From positions 91,697 through 155,696 of the forward strand of contig MKTJ01000047.1 of NCBI GenBank assembly GCA_001898225.1: a stretch of DNA of 64,000 nt. The letters are read 5' to 3'. A model generated the notes under the pieces. It was not told the DNA's origin. It ran no database searches and was given only the letters and a program-made list of their open reading frames with translations. The position numbers and the translations under genes are program-made. Source of the DNA: Chloroflexi bacterium 54-19 (lineage in GTDB: Bacteria; Chloroflexota; Chloroflexia; Chloroheliales; Chloroheliaceae). This document shows positions 26,756 through 35,422 of this stretch, in pieces (position 1 is the stretch's first letter; every line of letters begins with the position of its first letter).

Positions 26756-27104
26756 TCTAAATCTCCTTTTCGGCCCCTGTAGCTTCGACGAGTTTTAAAG
26801 CCCTCAAAAGCTACTAAAGACCGGTATTTAATTAACCCTTAAACGCTGAGTTTCGAAGGATGCTATTTCGTTTCCGGTCCTTCTTTTAAAACTCTGCTAT
26901 AAACCCTTTTCAGCGTTCACCACTATAATTTGCAGGTCTGCCGGTTGGATTAACCTGGTTGGGCGTTTGCCACAGCCAGGCCTTTGCAATTTAACCCTTA
27001 TCCTAAATTGCAAAAACTTTTAGCGCCATCCCTTCGAGCCGGTAGCTGTCCCGGCGCTATGTGGCGCTTGCCAACCCTTTGCAGCCAACAACCTGTTTAT
27101 TCTA
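26756..27104 (-). promoter_or_regulatory. promoter and long structured leader of the secreted-protein gene
   Basis: On the minus strand TGC-TAGAAT (27099-27107) is an extended -10 giving a start near 27092. The leader then shows, in order: AGCGCC...GGCGCT around GCCGG/CCGGC (about 27023-27061); TTTGCAATTTA/TAAATTGCAAA (26983-27014); complementary GGTTGG/CCAACC and GCCACA/TGTGGC segments linking 27060-27076 with 26957-26975; a three-part hairpin AACGCT, GAGTTT, GAAGGA with their complements (26842-26917); and GTAGCTT/AAGCTAC (26779-26814) just before the ribosome site. This looks like a regulatory RNA; no known riboswitch class was recognised. Confidence 0.5.
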
Positions 27105-27322
27105 GCAGACTTTTTCCAAAATAGTTCACTCAAAGCTAAGTTATTGCCTAATCCAAAGTAAATCAATAATATAATAGGTATCGAGGATATTTTTAAATTT
27201 TAAGCAACGAATTATATTCAAAGTTGTTGCAAAGCAAAGTCCCATAAAATAATTTAATTATGAGTTGGTTTCTTAAGGTATAAAGTGTCTAAATGATTGC
27301 AGAAAATGCTATTTCTAGAAAT
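27105..27322. other. AT-rich spacer without a gene
   Basis: Very AT-rich sequence between the structured leader and the terminator of the next gene. I see no ORF or element. Confidence 0.5.
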
Positions 27323-27348
27323 AAAAAAGGCCGCACCCCTGTGCGACC
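27323..27348 (-). terminator. terminator of the CDP-alcohol phosphatidyltransferase gene
   Basis: On the minus strand GGTCGCAC, loop AGGG, GTGCGGCC (one G-T wobble), then six T residues (plus-strand GGCCGCAC 27329-27336, GTGCGACC 27341-27348). Confidence 0.85.
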
Positions 27349-27371
27349 AGTTTCAAAAAGTGCCTGACCTC

Positions 27372-28172
27372 TTAGCGGCCTCCACCCCCGGCCCGACGGA
27401 AAAGCCAGCCTTTGCGGGCCAGTTCTTCTTGCCCGGCAGCGTCTTCCTGGGGCACTTCTTTGGCCGAGCTGGCAACAGTAGCCGGTTTAACCGGTTGGAC
27501 CTGGGCTATGCTGCTGGCAGCCTGGGTTACACTGGCGGCCTGGGCTGCCGCGAGGTCTTGCTTTTTGGCGGTCGTGTAGACGTACCAGATGCGCTGGATG
27601 GCCGTGACGTTCGTGCCAATCGCTAAAATCCACAACACCACAATCAGGCCCAAATCCCACCAGACATTGATAATACAACCCGCTACAACCATCAAGACCC
27701 GTTCTGGCCGGGGGAGTAAACCTACCCCTTTGCATTCCATACCGAGCCCTTCGGCCCGCGCCTTGACATAGCTTACCAGCATCGACCCGGCAATCGCGAT
27801 ATAGACCAGGATGGAGCCGTGATACTGGTCGGTAGTCGGGCCGCTCCGATAGTAGAGCAACAGGCCCAAAAAGACCACCACCTCGCTGCCACGGTCCAGG
27901 GTGCTATCCAGGAAAGCGCCGAACTTGGTCGTTTTGCCGGTAACTTTCGCTACCGCACCGTCCAGCATATCGAAAGCCCCGGCGAAGAGGACCAGCAACG
28001 CGCCAACCCACCAGCTCCAGCTCTGGCCCTGGGCCAGGATAAACGCTGCCGGGAAATTGAGCAGGAAGCCGATAATAGTCAGGGCGTTAGGTGAAAGGTG
28101 GCTTTTCGCCACAAACCGGCCTACTTGCCGGGCGATTCCCCTGGCCCAATCTTCAATAAGGTTCGATAACAT
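27372..28172 (-). CDS. CDP-alcohol phosphatidyltransferase
   Basis: 266 aa, membrane enzyme joining a CDP-diacylglycerol to an alcohol (glycerol phosphate or inositol phosphate type). The signature D68-x2-D-G-x2-A-K-x8-G-x3-D89-x3-D93 is present; the usual Arg after Ala is Lys76. Several hydrophobic segments follow. The C-terminal 55 residues are polar and charged. The next gene upstream is a PimA-like glycosyltransferase, the same neighbour order as in actinobacterial phosphatidylinositol/PIM loci, which favours a phosphatidylinositol-phosphate-type product; phosphatidylglycerol phosphate is the alternative. ATG start with a weak ribosome site. Confidence 0.85.
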   Translation of the reverse strand: MLSNLIEDWARGIARQVGRFVAKSHLSPNALTIIGFLLNFPAAFILAQGQSWSWWVGALLVLFAGAFDMLDGAVAKVTGKTTKFGAFLDSTLDRGSEVVVFLGLLLYYRSGPTTDQYHGSILVYIAIAGSMLVSYVKARAEGLGMECKGVGLLPRPERVLMVVAGCIINVWWDLGLIVVLWILAIGTNVTAIQRIWYVYTTAKKQDLAAAQAASVTQAASSIAQVQPVKPATVASSAKEVPQEDAAGQEELARKGWLFRRAGGGGR

Positions 28173-28273
28173 AGAGTGATTCTTACTTTCTTAAATGAAA
28201 TGTTACGCCGAAATCCGTGCTTTTTATTTTGGTGCGAGCTATCTTAAAACTGTGCCGGTCCTGTTAAACCGGC

Positions 28274-29527
28274 CTAACCCTGCCGGGTCTTGGAAATTCT
28301 TTCAGGTTGCCCGGCCTGGTACCGCCGCCGCAATAGCCAGCCCAAACCGTAAGTCCGCGAGAGCATCCGGCGATTATGGCGCATCCTTTTTAGCCGGAGT
28401 TTGGCCCGGCGCCGGTTTTCACTGCGTTCGTAAAAATCGAGGACGCGCTGGCTTACATTCTTCCAGCTAAACTGCCCCGCCTTCAGGCGGCCTTCCCGAC
28501 CCATCCCGGCCCGCAAATTGGCGTCCGCCAGCAACCGGATGAGCGACATCGCCAGCATTTCGATATTCTTTGGTTCGACCAGCAAGCCCTGTTTGCCGTG
28601 CTGGACCACACTGGCATAACCCGGTATATCGCTGGCGACAATCGGTAGGCCCGAAGCCATCGCTTCGACCAGCACGATACCAAAGCTTTCACCGCCGGTC
28701 GAAGGGGCGCAAAAGACATGCGCGCTCTTATAGTAGCGCGGCAGCATGTCGTCCGGCACGAACCCGGCGAAAATTACATCCTTGATACCGTTGTTACGCA
28801 GGTAGCGTTCATAACCTTTGGTATCGCCCTTACCGACGATTATCAGGCGCACGTTGGGCATCTGCTGTTTGATGTAATTGAAGGCCCGCAGCAGGAATTT
28901 TAAGCCTTTGCGCCGTTCCCCGATGCGTCCCACGAACAGGATGTTGAGCTTACCGTCCATAAACTGGGGTAGGGGTTGAGCCTCGGTGGTGAAGCGGTTC
29001 AGGTCAATTGGGTTAGGAATGATTTCGTAGTAACCCGGAAAATACTGGGTGACAAAATCCACCGCCGGTTTTGACACGGCAATCCGGCCATCTAACTTGC
29101 TGACAAACAGCCGCAGCACATAACGCCCGTAATAGTAGCCGATGTGGCTCTGGGAAAAGGCGTGGAAGGTGCCGATATTCAGGGTTTTTGAGTGCGCCAG
29201 TACGGTCAAAGGTAACGCGGGCATCAGCGGTTCGTGAATGTGAATCACGTCAAACTGCTCGGTTTGCAGAATTTTTTTTATCTGGCCGGAAAGATTGAGC
29301 GAGAGCGTAATCCGGGCGACGCTGCCATTGGCTTTAATCGGTACCACGTTACCGACCCGGTAGATGTCAGGGTCGGCTTCAGGGGTCTCGTCTTCATCGG
29401 CAGAGGAAGGAGCCATAATCTTTACAATATGACCCTGGGCCCGGAATTCTTCGGCCAGGGCGATGATATGTTGGTTTACCCCGCCTTCGCGCGCGAAGTC
29501 GTAGGGTGAAACCAGGCAAATCTTCAT
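28274..29527 (-). CDS. GT4 glycosyltransferase, PimA-like
   Basis: 417 aa. A GT-B enzyme resembling phosphatidylinositol mannosyltransferase PimA: the N-terminal MKICLVSPYDFAREGGVNQH carries the GG-V-x-x-H acceptor loop, and the C-terminal domain has FVGRIGERRKG, the donor-site PSTGGESFGIVLVEAMASGLPIVASD (E-x7-E) segment. The last 45 residues are strongly basic, fitting membrane association. GAGGAAA lies upstream of the ATG. It is next to a CDP-alcohol phosphatidyltransferase and a PHP protein. Mannosyl transfer to a phospholipid is inferred from family and context; donor and acceptor are not shown. Confidence 0.82.
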   Translation of the reverse strand: MKICLVSPYDFAREGGVNQHIIALAEEFRAQGHIVKIMAPSSADEDETPEADPDIYRVGNVVPIKANGSVARITLSLNLSGQIKKILQTEQFDVIHIHEPLMPALPLTVLAHSKTLNIGTFHAFSQSHIGYYYGRYVLRLFVSKLDGRIAVSKPAVDFVTQYFPGYYEIIPNPIDLNRFTTEAQPLPQFMDGKLNILFVGRIGERRKGLKFLLRAFNYIKQQMPNVRLIIVGKGDTKGYERYLRNNGIKDVIFAGFVPDDMLPRYYKSAHVFCAPSTGGESFGIVLVEAMASGLPIVASDIPGYASVVQHGKQGLLVEPKNIEMLAMSLIRLLADANLRAGMGREGRLKAGQFSWKNVSQRVLDFYERSENRRRAKLRLKRMRHNRRMLSRTYGLGWLLRRRYQAGQPERISKTRQG

Positions 29528-29573
29528 AAAGTCGGTTTCCTCTCTGGGGCCAGTGTCCGCAAATGAGCGTTAT

Positions 29574-30431
29574 TTACGGTTTACTCTTGTCGCTCTTATT
29601 GCGGTTGAAAGTGGCAATTCCGCGCCGGATTTTATCGGCGGGTAGAACCACCAGGCTGCGTAAATTCTGCTTCCCGGCGCCCTGAAGTTGTTCCCGGATG
29701 GTCAGATAGCGCCCATGCGCGGTGGTTTTCCGTTCCTGGATAGCTTTTAGAAGGTCGGCAGCAGTTTGTCCTTCAAAAGTGGTATAAGCCGAGGCGATAT
29801 GCCGGGGGAAATGGGCGTCGCTGTTACCGATTTCGGCCAGGTGCCATTCCTCGCTATTGACGTCGCGGACCCGGTGGCGGCGCACATAGCCTGCAATCGA
29901 CGGGTTTAATACTTCGATGCCGTCTACCGCCAGGGATTTATCAAAAAGGCTGCGTAACTTTTTCTCACCCACACTGAGGGTCATGAAACTTAACGGGTGC
30001 GGCACAATAACCACGCCGCCGCGTTCGTGCGCCCATTCCACCGTTTTTTCGAGCGACTGGAACATTTTGAAAGGTTCTTCCACCCCGTAAATCAGGATGT
30101 GGCCGTGCCGGCTGGTAATTTCCTGGGCCATAATGATTTCAAAGCGATAGTTGCGTTTGGCAGCCAAATCTCGCGCCGCCCAGGCTCCCCTGATTTCGTC
30201 GTGGTCGGTTATGGCTATAACGTCGAGGTCGGTATTATATTGGACGTGTTCGAGGACTTCTTCGACCGTGCCCATACCATCGCTGGCCGTGGTGTGCATA
30301 TGCAAATCGGCTTTGCCAATCCGTTTGCCCGGTTCCGGCGCTGCTTCTGGCTGTTCTTTCAGTTCTTCTTCTGAAATTTCGTTTGTCTCTTCGGGTTGTT
30401 CCGGTGCTGCTGGTGCGAAGTCTTCTGGCAA
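29574..30431 (-). CDS. PHP-domain metal-dependent phosphoesterase
   Basis: 285 aa. After a Glu/Pro-rich N-terminus (about 1-35) the PHP domain shows DLHMHTTASDG (metal-binding His pair), ITDHDEI, QEITSRHGHILIYG, VIVPHPL and GNSDAHFPRHI. Members hydrolyse phosphoesters, including nucleotides. I chose TTG at 30431 with AAGGAG nine bases upstream, because the longest frame starts at 30476 inside the -10 box of a near-perfect promoter. It precedes the PimA-like gene by 46 bp and may share its transcript. The substrate is unknown. Confidence 0.82.
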   Translation of the reverse strand: MPEDFAPAAPEQPEETNEISEEELKEQPEAAPEPGKRIGKADLHMHTTASDGMGTVEEVLEHVQYNTDLDVIAITDHDEIRGAWAARDLAAKRNYRFEIIMAQEITSRHGHILIYGVEEPFKMFQSLEKTVEWAHERGGVVIVPHPLSFMTLSVGEKKLRSLFDKSLAVDGIEVLNPSIAGYVRRHRVRDVNSEEWHLAEIGNSDAHFPRHIASAYTTFEGQTAADLLKAIQERKTTAHGRYLTIREQLQGAGKQNLRSLVVLPADKIRRGIATFNRNKSDKSKP

Positions 30432-30475
30432 AATGTCACGCTCCTTATACCAATAATACTCGCTATAGGTTTCCA

Positions 30476-30503
30476 ATTATACCGCAGAGGCCCCAAGTGT
30501 CAA
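30476..30503 (-). promoter_or_regulatory. consensus sigma-A promoter of the PHP-glycosyltransferase unit
   Basis: On the minus strand TTGACA (30503-30498), a 16-bp spacer and TATAAT (30481-30476), both perfect hexamers. The start near 30469 leaves about 38 bases of leader to the TTG chosen for the PHP gene. Confidence 0.85.
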
Positions 30504-30697
30504 GCTTAGAGGGTACTTTACATAATATTAGGCTGGCTCCCGGCCCGGCCTGGCACTAAAAATGCCTTTAGAATAATCAGCATAATATATTGGCTTTTAT
30601 AATCAGGTCAAATTTTAGAATTAGACTTTCGAGGAAGCGTTAAGTTATAAACAGCGAAATTGGATAAAATAGTAGTAACCAGGAAAGAGATAGAGCT

Positions 30698-31657
30698 ATG
30701 TTAGAATCACAAGAACTGCCGCAACGGGCGGCTCTTGCGCAGAATACACCGGGGCGTGAGATGGGCCGAGTTGTCGTGGTGGTTAACGCCAAATCGCGCC
30801 AGGGTGAGGCCAGTTTCAACAATATCATGGCCGAACTGCAAAGCCAGGGTATCGGGGTGGTGGCGGGCCGGGCGATAAAAAACCCGGTCAACATCAAGCC
30901 CTGGCTGGAAGAATTGTTGGAGAAGACCGAGGTTGACACGGTTATTGTCGGGGCGGGTGACGGCAGCATTTCGGCGCTGGCCGGGACGCTGGCCGACCGC
31001 AAAATCCGGCTCGGTGTTATTCCGCTCGGCACCGCCAACGATTTCGCCCGGACCCTCAATATTCCCAAAGACATCAAAAAAGTGGTCGAAATCATCAAAG
31101 CCGGTTATACCGAACGGGTAGATTTAGGTCTTTCGGGTGATAAATGTTTTTTGAATGTCGCCTCGGTCGGGCTGGGGGTAGAAGTCGCCGGGAAGATGAA
31201 TCACTCTCTAAAAAAATGGATTGGTCCCCTGGCTTATGGTGTGGCCGCCTTCGAGGCATTCTCCCAGCGCCGCCCCATTCACTTCAAACTGACCTATAAA
31301 GAAGCCGGGCACGAAACCATCCGCGAGTTCAAAGCCTTGCAGGTCGCGGTTGCCAACGGGCGCTACTTCGGGGGCGGTATTGTTAGCGCGCCCGACGCTA
31401 CCCTTGACGACAGTTTGCTATCCGTGACGGTCCTGGAAGAAATGGGGTTATTGGAGTTGGCCCGGATAATTCCCGGTCTGCTGGATGGCAGCTACGTCAA
31501 ACACCCTAAAGTCCAGCACTTCAATACGACCGAGGTGCTTGTCGAAACCCGCCGCACGCACCGGGTTAACCTGGATGGCGAAGTTTGCCAGCGCACGCCC
31601 TTACGGTTTAAGGTCCACCCGGCGGCCCTGGAAGTCTTCGTGCCCCGGCCAGACTAA
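30698..31657 (+). CDS. diacylglycerol kinase family protein (YegS/DgkB type)
   Basis: 319 aa. The DAGK catalytic domain is shown by VVVVNAKSRQG near the N-terminus, VDTVIVGAGDGSISALAG (nucleotide loop) and GVIPLGTANDFARTLNIP. The C-terminal domain has the usual VANGRYFGGGIVSAPDATLDDSLL segment and ends with the VNLDGE strand. It phosphorylates diacylglycerol or a related lipid. AGGAAAGAG precedes the ATG. It is divergent from the PHP gene and its stop overlaps the CorA stop by four bases. With the neighbouring phosphatidyltransferase and glycosyltransferase it suggests a lipid-metabolism cluster. Confidence 0.88.
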   Translation: MLESQELPQRAALAQNTPGREMGRVVVVVNAKSRQGEASFNNIMAELQSQGIGVVAGRAIKNPVNIKPWLEELLEKTEVDTVIVGAGDGSISALAGTLADRKIRLGVIPLGTANDFARTLNIPKDIKKVVEIIKAGYTERVDLGLSGDKCFLNVASVGLGVEVAGKMNHSLKKWIGPLAYGVAAFEAFSQRRPIHFKLTYKEAGHETIREFKALQVAVANGRYFGGGIVSAPDATLDDSLLSVTVLEEMGLLELARIIPGLLDGSYVKHPKVQHFNTTEVLVETRRTHRVNLDGEVCQRTPLRFKVHPAALEVFVPRPD

Positions 31658-32769
31658 AGCCATTTGCGGCTGCGGAAGAATACCAGCATCCCGCCAGCGG
31701 TAATGAGCAAGAAGAATAAAATCAGGAAGAAGGCCCAGGGTTCCTCGGAAAAAGGGAGGCTGACGTTCATGCCGTAAAGACCGCTAATCAGGGTTAGCGG
31801 CAAAAGCATGACCGAGATAATGGTCAGGGTCTTGATGACCTGGTTAAGACGGTGGGTAGTGAGCGAGTCGTAGGTTGCGCTCAGACTCTCGATAATCTCT
31901 TTATATTCTTCCAGCGAATCCCAGATTTTGCTGATATGGTCGCTGATGTCGCTATAGAAGGCTTCCATTTCTTCCTGGTCGTTGGTGCGGCGGCGGTGTT
32001 CGAGGCTGGCGATAACCGAGATTTGCGGTTTGATAATCCGGCGGAAGGCGATAATATCGCGCCGGAGGATTGAAATATCCTGGATAACATCGGTCGAACT
32101 GCTGGTAAAAATTTTGTCGTCCAATTCTTCCAGCTTTTCGGCCAGTTTGTTAATGCCGGGGAAGCAATAGTCCACCAGCACGTCAATAATCCGGTAGACC
32201 GCGAACGAGGGGGTCCGGCCCATTACGCCGTGCCGTTTGCCGGAATTATTTCGAGATTGCTCGAACAGCCGGTTCAGGGGGCGCAACTTACCGTCCGTAA
32301 CGGTCACGACATAGTCAGGGCCGAGGAAAATATCAATTTCCGCCGCGACCGTCACCTGCTCGGTCTTCATGTGGACCGGGAAGTGAAGCACGATAAAAAG
32401 GTAGTCCTCGTAATCGTCAATCTTAGGGCGCTGCAAACGGCTGGTAATATCTTCCAGGTGGAGCGGGTTAAAATCGAAGTGCTGGTGCAGCCAGGTTAGT
32501 TCGGCGTTGCCGGGCCGTTCGATGTTAATCCAGCGCATTTTGTTGTATTCGATGGTCTCGACCCGGAGCGGTTCTTCCTGGGTTCCCTGGACATGGGTTG
32601 CCGGTTTGACAGTCCGCCGCACTTCGGGAATCAGGTGGTTCGCCCCGGCTAACCCCTGGGACAACTGCCGCAGGACCGGGATTTTGGGGGCTCTCCGGCT
32701 GGAAAGCTTATCGGTTTGCCGGAGGGTATCTTTATTAAATTTATAGGAATTGTTTTCGGAAGATTCCAT
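31654..32769 (-). CDS. corA: CorA-family magnesium/divalent metal transporter
   Basis: 371 aa. A large cytoplasmic N-terminal domain with a long helix precedes two C-terminal membrane helices. The pore signature YGMN sits at the end of the first helix (ISGLYGMNVSLPF), and the chain ends with the basic RSRKW tail typical of CorA. It moves Mg2+ or Co2+ into the cell. The first 60 residues are polar and unlike the family core. The gene follows the ABC permease gene by 95 bp on the same strand and converges with the diacylglycerol kinase gene. Confidence 0.9.
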   Translation of the reverse strand: MESSENNSYKFNKDTLRQTDKLSSRRAPKIPVLRQLSQGLAGANHLIPEVRRTVKPATHVQGTQEEPLRVETIEYNKMRWINIERPGNAELTWLHQHFDFNPLHLEDITSRLQRPKIDDYEDYLFIVLHFPVHMKTEQVTVAAEIDIFLGPDYVVTVTDGKLRPLNRLFEQSRNNSGKRHGVMGRTPSFAVYRIIDVLVDYCFPGINKLAEKLEELDDKIFTSSSTDVIQDISILRRDIIAFRRIIKPQISVIASLEHRRRTNDQEEMEAFYSDISDHISKIWDSLEEYKEIIESLSATYDSLTTHRLNQVIKTLTIISVMLLPLTLISGLYGMNVSLPFSEEPWAFFLILFFLLITAGGMLVFFRSRKWL

Positions 32770-32864
32770 GAAATTGATAACTCCGGTTTATATGCCTGCC
32801 AATCACCTGCCTTCTTACAAACCTTTAATAACACTTTTTCAGCCTGTTAGCAAATCTTCAGAAA

Positions 32865-33656
32865 TTATTCTTGTTCCTTTAGCGTAAAAGTTGCCAGGAC
32901 CAGCACAATAATCCCGTAAAGTAGCAGCCCCAGCAGACTCGGCCATTCCTGGCTGAGTTCCCCGCCCGGTTTTATCAGCGATTGCAGGACTGTATTGGCG
33001 TAGTAGAGCGGGGTCAGCCTGCTTAACCACTCTATCCAGCCGGGCAATTTATCCACGTTGATTAGAAAGCCGGACAAAAAGACCGAGGGCAGGATTACCA
33101 GCGGGATGGTCGGCAGCATCTGCCCCTCGTTTTCCGAGAAATTCGACAAGAAAATACCGAGCGAAATCGAGATAACGGCCAGCAGCCAGTTCACCAGGTA
33201 AATCGATAACTGTTTACCCAGGTCGTAATCAAGATTGAAGACCCAGGCCAGTTCGAAAAGGACAATCAGGGTCTGGATGGTCGCCAGGATGGTATAGGCC
33301 GCCAGGTAGCCCAGGATGATTTCGGCCCGGCGGTAGCCGTTGACCAGCATCCGGGGAAGGGTCTGGGCGGTGCGTTCCCGGACCAGCACGATAGCGCAAA
33401 GGATATAGGTCAGGAAGTGGATAATCAGCGCGCCTGCCGGGACGATATAGCGGCTCGGTCCAAAGTTCCCCAGGCTATCGAAAAAGATTTTTAACAGGTA
33501 CATTATTAACAAAGGGGCCGCGATAGAAAGGGCCAGGAAGCGGCGGTCTCTTACTAACTGCTTTAGCACCCGTTTGAGGACCGCCAGGGTCCGCGCCACG
33601 GCTGGCAGGGTCGTGTGGCCGGTTTGTTCCTGAGATAAAGTGACCGAGGTTGCCAT
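32865..33656 (-). CDS. ABC-2 type transporter permease
   Basis: 263 aa with six hydrophobic segments and the conserved ABC-2 end (LPTIPLVILPSVFLSGFLI, then RLTPLYYANTVLQ). It is the membrane part of an exporter whose ATPase is encoded at 35.4-36.3 kb in the same operon. AGGAGG lies six bases before the ATG. Drug or lipid export is typical of the family and fits the TetR regulator at the head of the operon; the substrate is unknown. Only one permease gene is present, so a homodimer is likely. Confidence 0.88.
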   Translation of the reverse strand: MATSVTLSQEQTGHTTLPAVARTLAVLKRVLKQLVRDRRFLALSIAAPLLIMYLLKIFFDSLGNFGPSRYIVPAGALIIHFLTYILCAIVLVRERTAQTLPRMLVNGYRRAEIILGYLAAYTILATIQTLIVLFELAWVFNLDYDLGKQLSIYLVNWLLAVISISLGIFLSNFSENEGQMLPTIPLVILPSVFLSGFLINVDKLPGWIEWLSRLTPLYYANTVLQSLIKPGGELSQEWPSLLGLLLYGIIVLVLATFTLKEQE

Positions 33657-33711
33657 ATAAAACCTCCTGGTTTAATAAAATTACTTCTGATTCTACCCTT
33701 GATTTTGCCGG

Positions 33712-35370
33712 CTAGACCGGGTTGACCGGGATGGTTAGCTGGCTGGGATAGTCGCCGCCGCAAAAGAGGGTGCAGGTTCCCGCCGGGCTGGTTTCGTATT
33801 TAGCGGGACCGTTGATTGGCAGGATAGTGCCAAAGAGCCAGTGACCTTGCAGGGCCAGGCGCACGACATCCCCTTTCTTGAAGAAAGTAGCCGAGGGCAG
33901 GAGCGAAAATTCGAGGGTGACGATTTCACCCGGTTGGAGCGGCTGGCTCTCTGCAAAAGCGTGCTCGGGCTGGTTTGGCTGGCTGGTCGCCGGGTCCAGC
34001 TTTCGTAAAGAGGCTTTCTGCCAGCCCTTGGTGACAACGTCATAACCGAAGCCGTAGGAGCCTTCAAACGGCACATTTTTACCATCCCTGATTTTGCGTA
34101 AACCTGCGAACAGGTTCAGGTCGCTCGCCCCTTCCACCCTAATAAAAACCTTTAACACGGGTTGCCCGGTAATTTCCAGGTCTTCCGGCATGACCCATTC
34201 AAAGGTGGCCTGGCCTTTTTGCATATCAAAGGAAGTTTCCTGTTTGGCGGCGGGCAGGTTTGCAGCCAGTTGCCCGGTAGCCCCATCGAGATAGAAGGTT
34301 CGCCATTGGGTGCCGGTGGGCGGAAAACTCTGTTCGGCCCTGCTCCGGTGGATTTCCTTGCCGGTATCCATTACGTCTAGCTTTACAGGTGGCACCTCTA
34401 ACATGCCGTTCGGCTCACCCTTGAGAAAATAATCAAAGAATCTTTGCTGGAAAGCCTGGGCTTCGGGGCTGTAGTAGGCGGCCCACTTGCCTGCCCGGTG
34501 GGTGTAGAGCCATTTGTGGGTCGAACTTATCTCTCTAAAGGCCCGGAACGAGCCGTTAGTATGGAGACACTGGTCGGAAAAGCTGCCGCAGACCAGGGCC
34601 GGGACGGTTATTTTTGATAAATCCGGCGTCACCGCCCGGTACCATTCGTCCCGGAGGGGGTGATTTAGCTGTTCGGTGCGGACATTCGTGCGCGAAGGAA
34701 CCATGTTACCCCATAACTTGGCAAAGCCGTCCTCGCGGACACCGCCCGGATAGCCCAGGTCTTTGTAAAAATCGGAAAAGCCTTCCCAGGGACAAATCGC
34801 GGCCAGGTGAGGCGGGTTGAGCGCGGCGACCTTGTACTGGCTGATTGCCAGGTACGATACCCCGTTCAAGCCGACTTTGCCGCTTGACCAGGGCTGCGCT
34901 GCCGCCCACTCGATACAGTCGAAATAGTCTCCCGCTTCCTGGTCCGAAAGGACTTCGCCCTGGCCTTTGTCGTCCGAGGTGCCAAAACCGCGCAGGTCAA
35001 TATTGATGACCGCATAGCCTTTAGGTACCCAGAAGGCCGGGTCGGGCGCTTCCCAACTGGTCCACTCCGACATTGCCACCGGACCGGGCTGATTTATCAG
35101 GCGAAATTGGAGGTTACAGCGCACGCCGTACCAGGCTTTGCGGTTAAATTCGTCTTTACCGTAAGGATGGGCCGACATTATGACCGGGTAAATTCCTTCT
35201 TTAGTGGGCCTGAAAATGTTGGCCCGCAGATTTTTGCCGTCCCGCATCGGTATCGCCACGTTTCTTTCGATGGTGATTCCTGCCGGAAAAGGCACCAGGT
35301 GGAGCGGCGGGAAAAGGATATTTTTTATCCGGTTGGCGATATAAGGTAATCCTGGCTTTTCGTTCTTCAT
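33712..35370 (-). CDS. CocE/NonD-family alpha/beta hydrolase (X-Pro dipeptidyl-peptidase S15 type)
   Basis: 552 aa. The N-terminal alpha/beta-hydrolase domain carries PMRDGKNLRANIFRP, the nucleophile region VGLNGVSYLAIS (Ser in GVSYLA; the usual GxSYxG is altered at the last position), the acid region CGSFSDQCLH and a His in THRAGKW. The C-terminal half (about 340-552) is the jelly-roll domain with GDVVRLALQGHW. Members cleave esters, amides or peptides. No signal peptide is seen. It lies between the ATPase and permease genes of one ABC exporter, so it may process or detoxify the exported compound; that is inference. Confidence 0.85.
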   Translation of the reverse strand: MKNEKPGLPYIANRIKNILFPPLHLVPFPAGITIERNVAIPMRDGKNLRANIFRPTKEGIYPVIMSAHPYGKDEFNRKAWYGVRCNLQFRLINQPGPVAMSEWTSWEAPDPAFWVPKGYAVINIDLRGFGTSDDKGQGEVLSDQEAGDYFDCIEWAAAQPWSSGKVGLNGVSYLAISQYKVAALNPPHLAAICPWEGFSDFYKDLGYPGGVREDGFAKLWGNMVPSRTNVRTEQLNHPLRDEWYRAVTPDLSKITVPALVCGSFSDQCLHTNGSFRAFREISSTHKWLYTHRAGKWAAYYSPEAQAFQQRFFDYFLKGEPNGMLEVPPVKLDVMDTGKEIHRSRAEQSFPPTGTQWRTFYLDGATGQLAANLPAAKQETSFDMQKGQATFEWVMPEDLEITGQPVLKVFIRVEGASDLNLFAGLRKIRDGKNVPFEGSYGFGYDVVTKGWQKASLRKLDPATSQPNQPEHAFAESQPLQPGEIVTLEFSLLPSATFFKKGDVVRLALQGHWLFGTILPINGPAKYETSPAGTCTLFCGGDYPSQLTIPVNPV

Positions 35371-35422
35371 CGGTTTAGCTCTTTCAAAAAAGTCCTGGAG
35401 AGGTTAATTAGACAGCCCCGTT

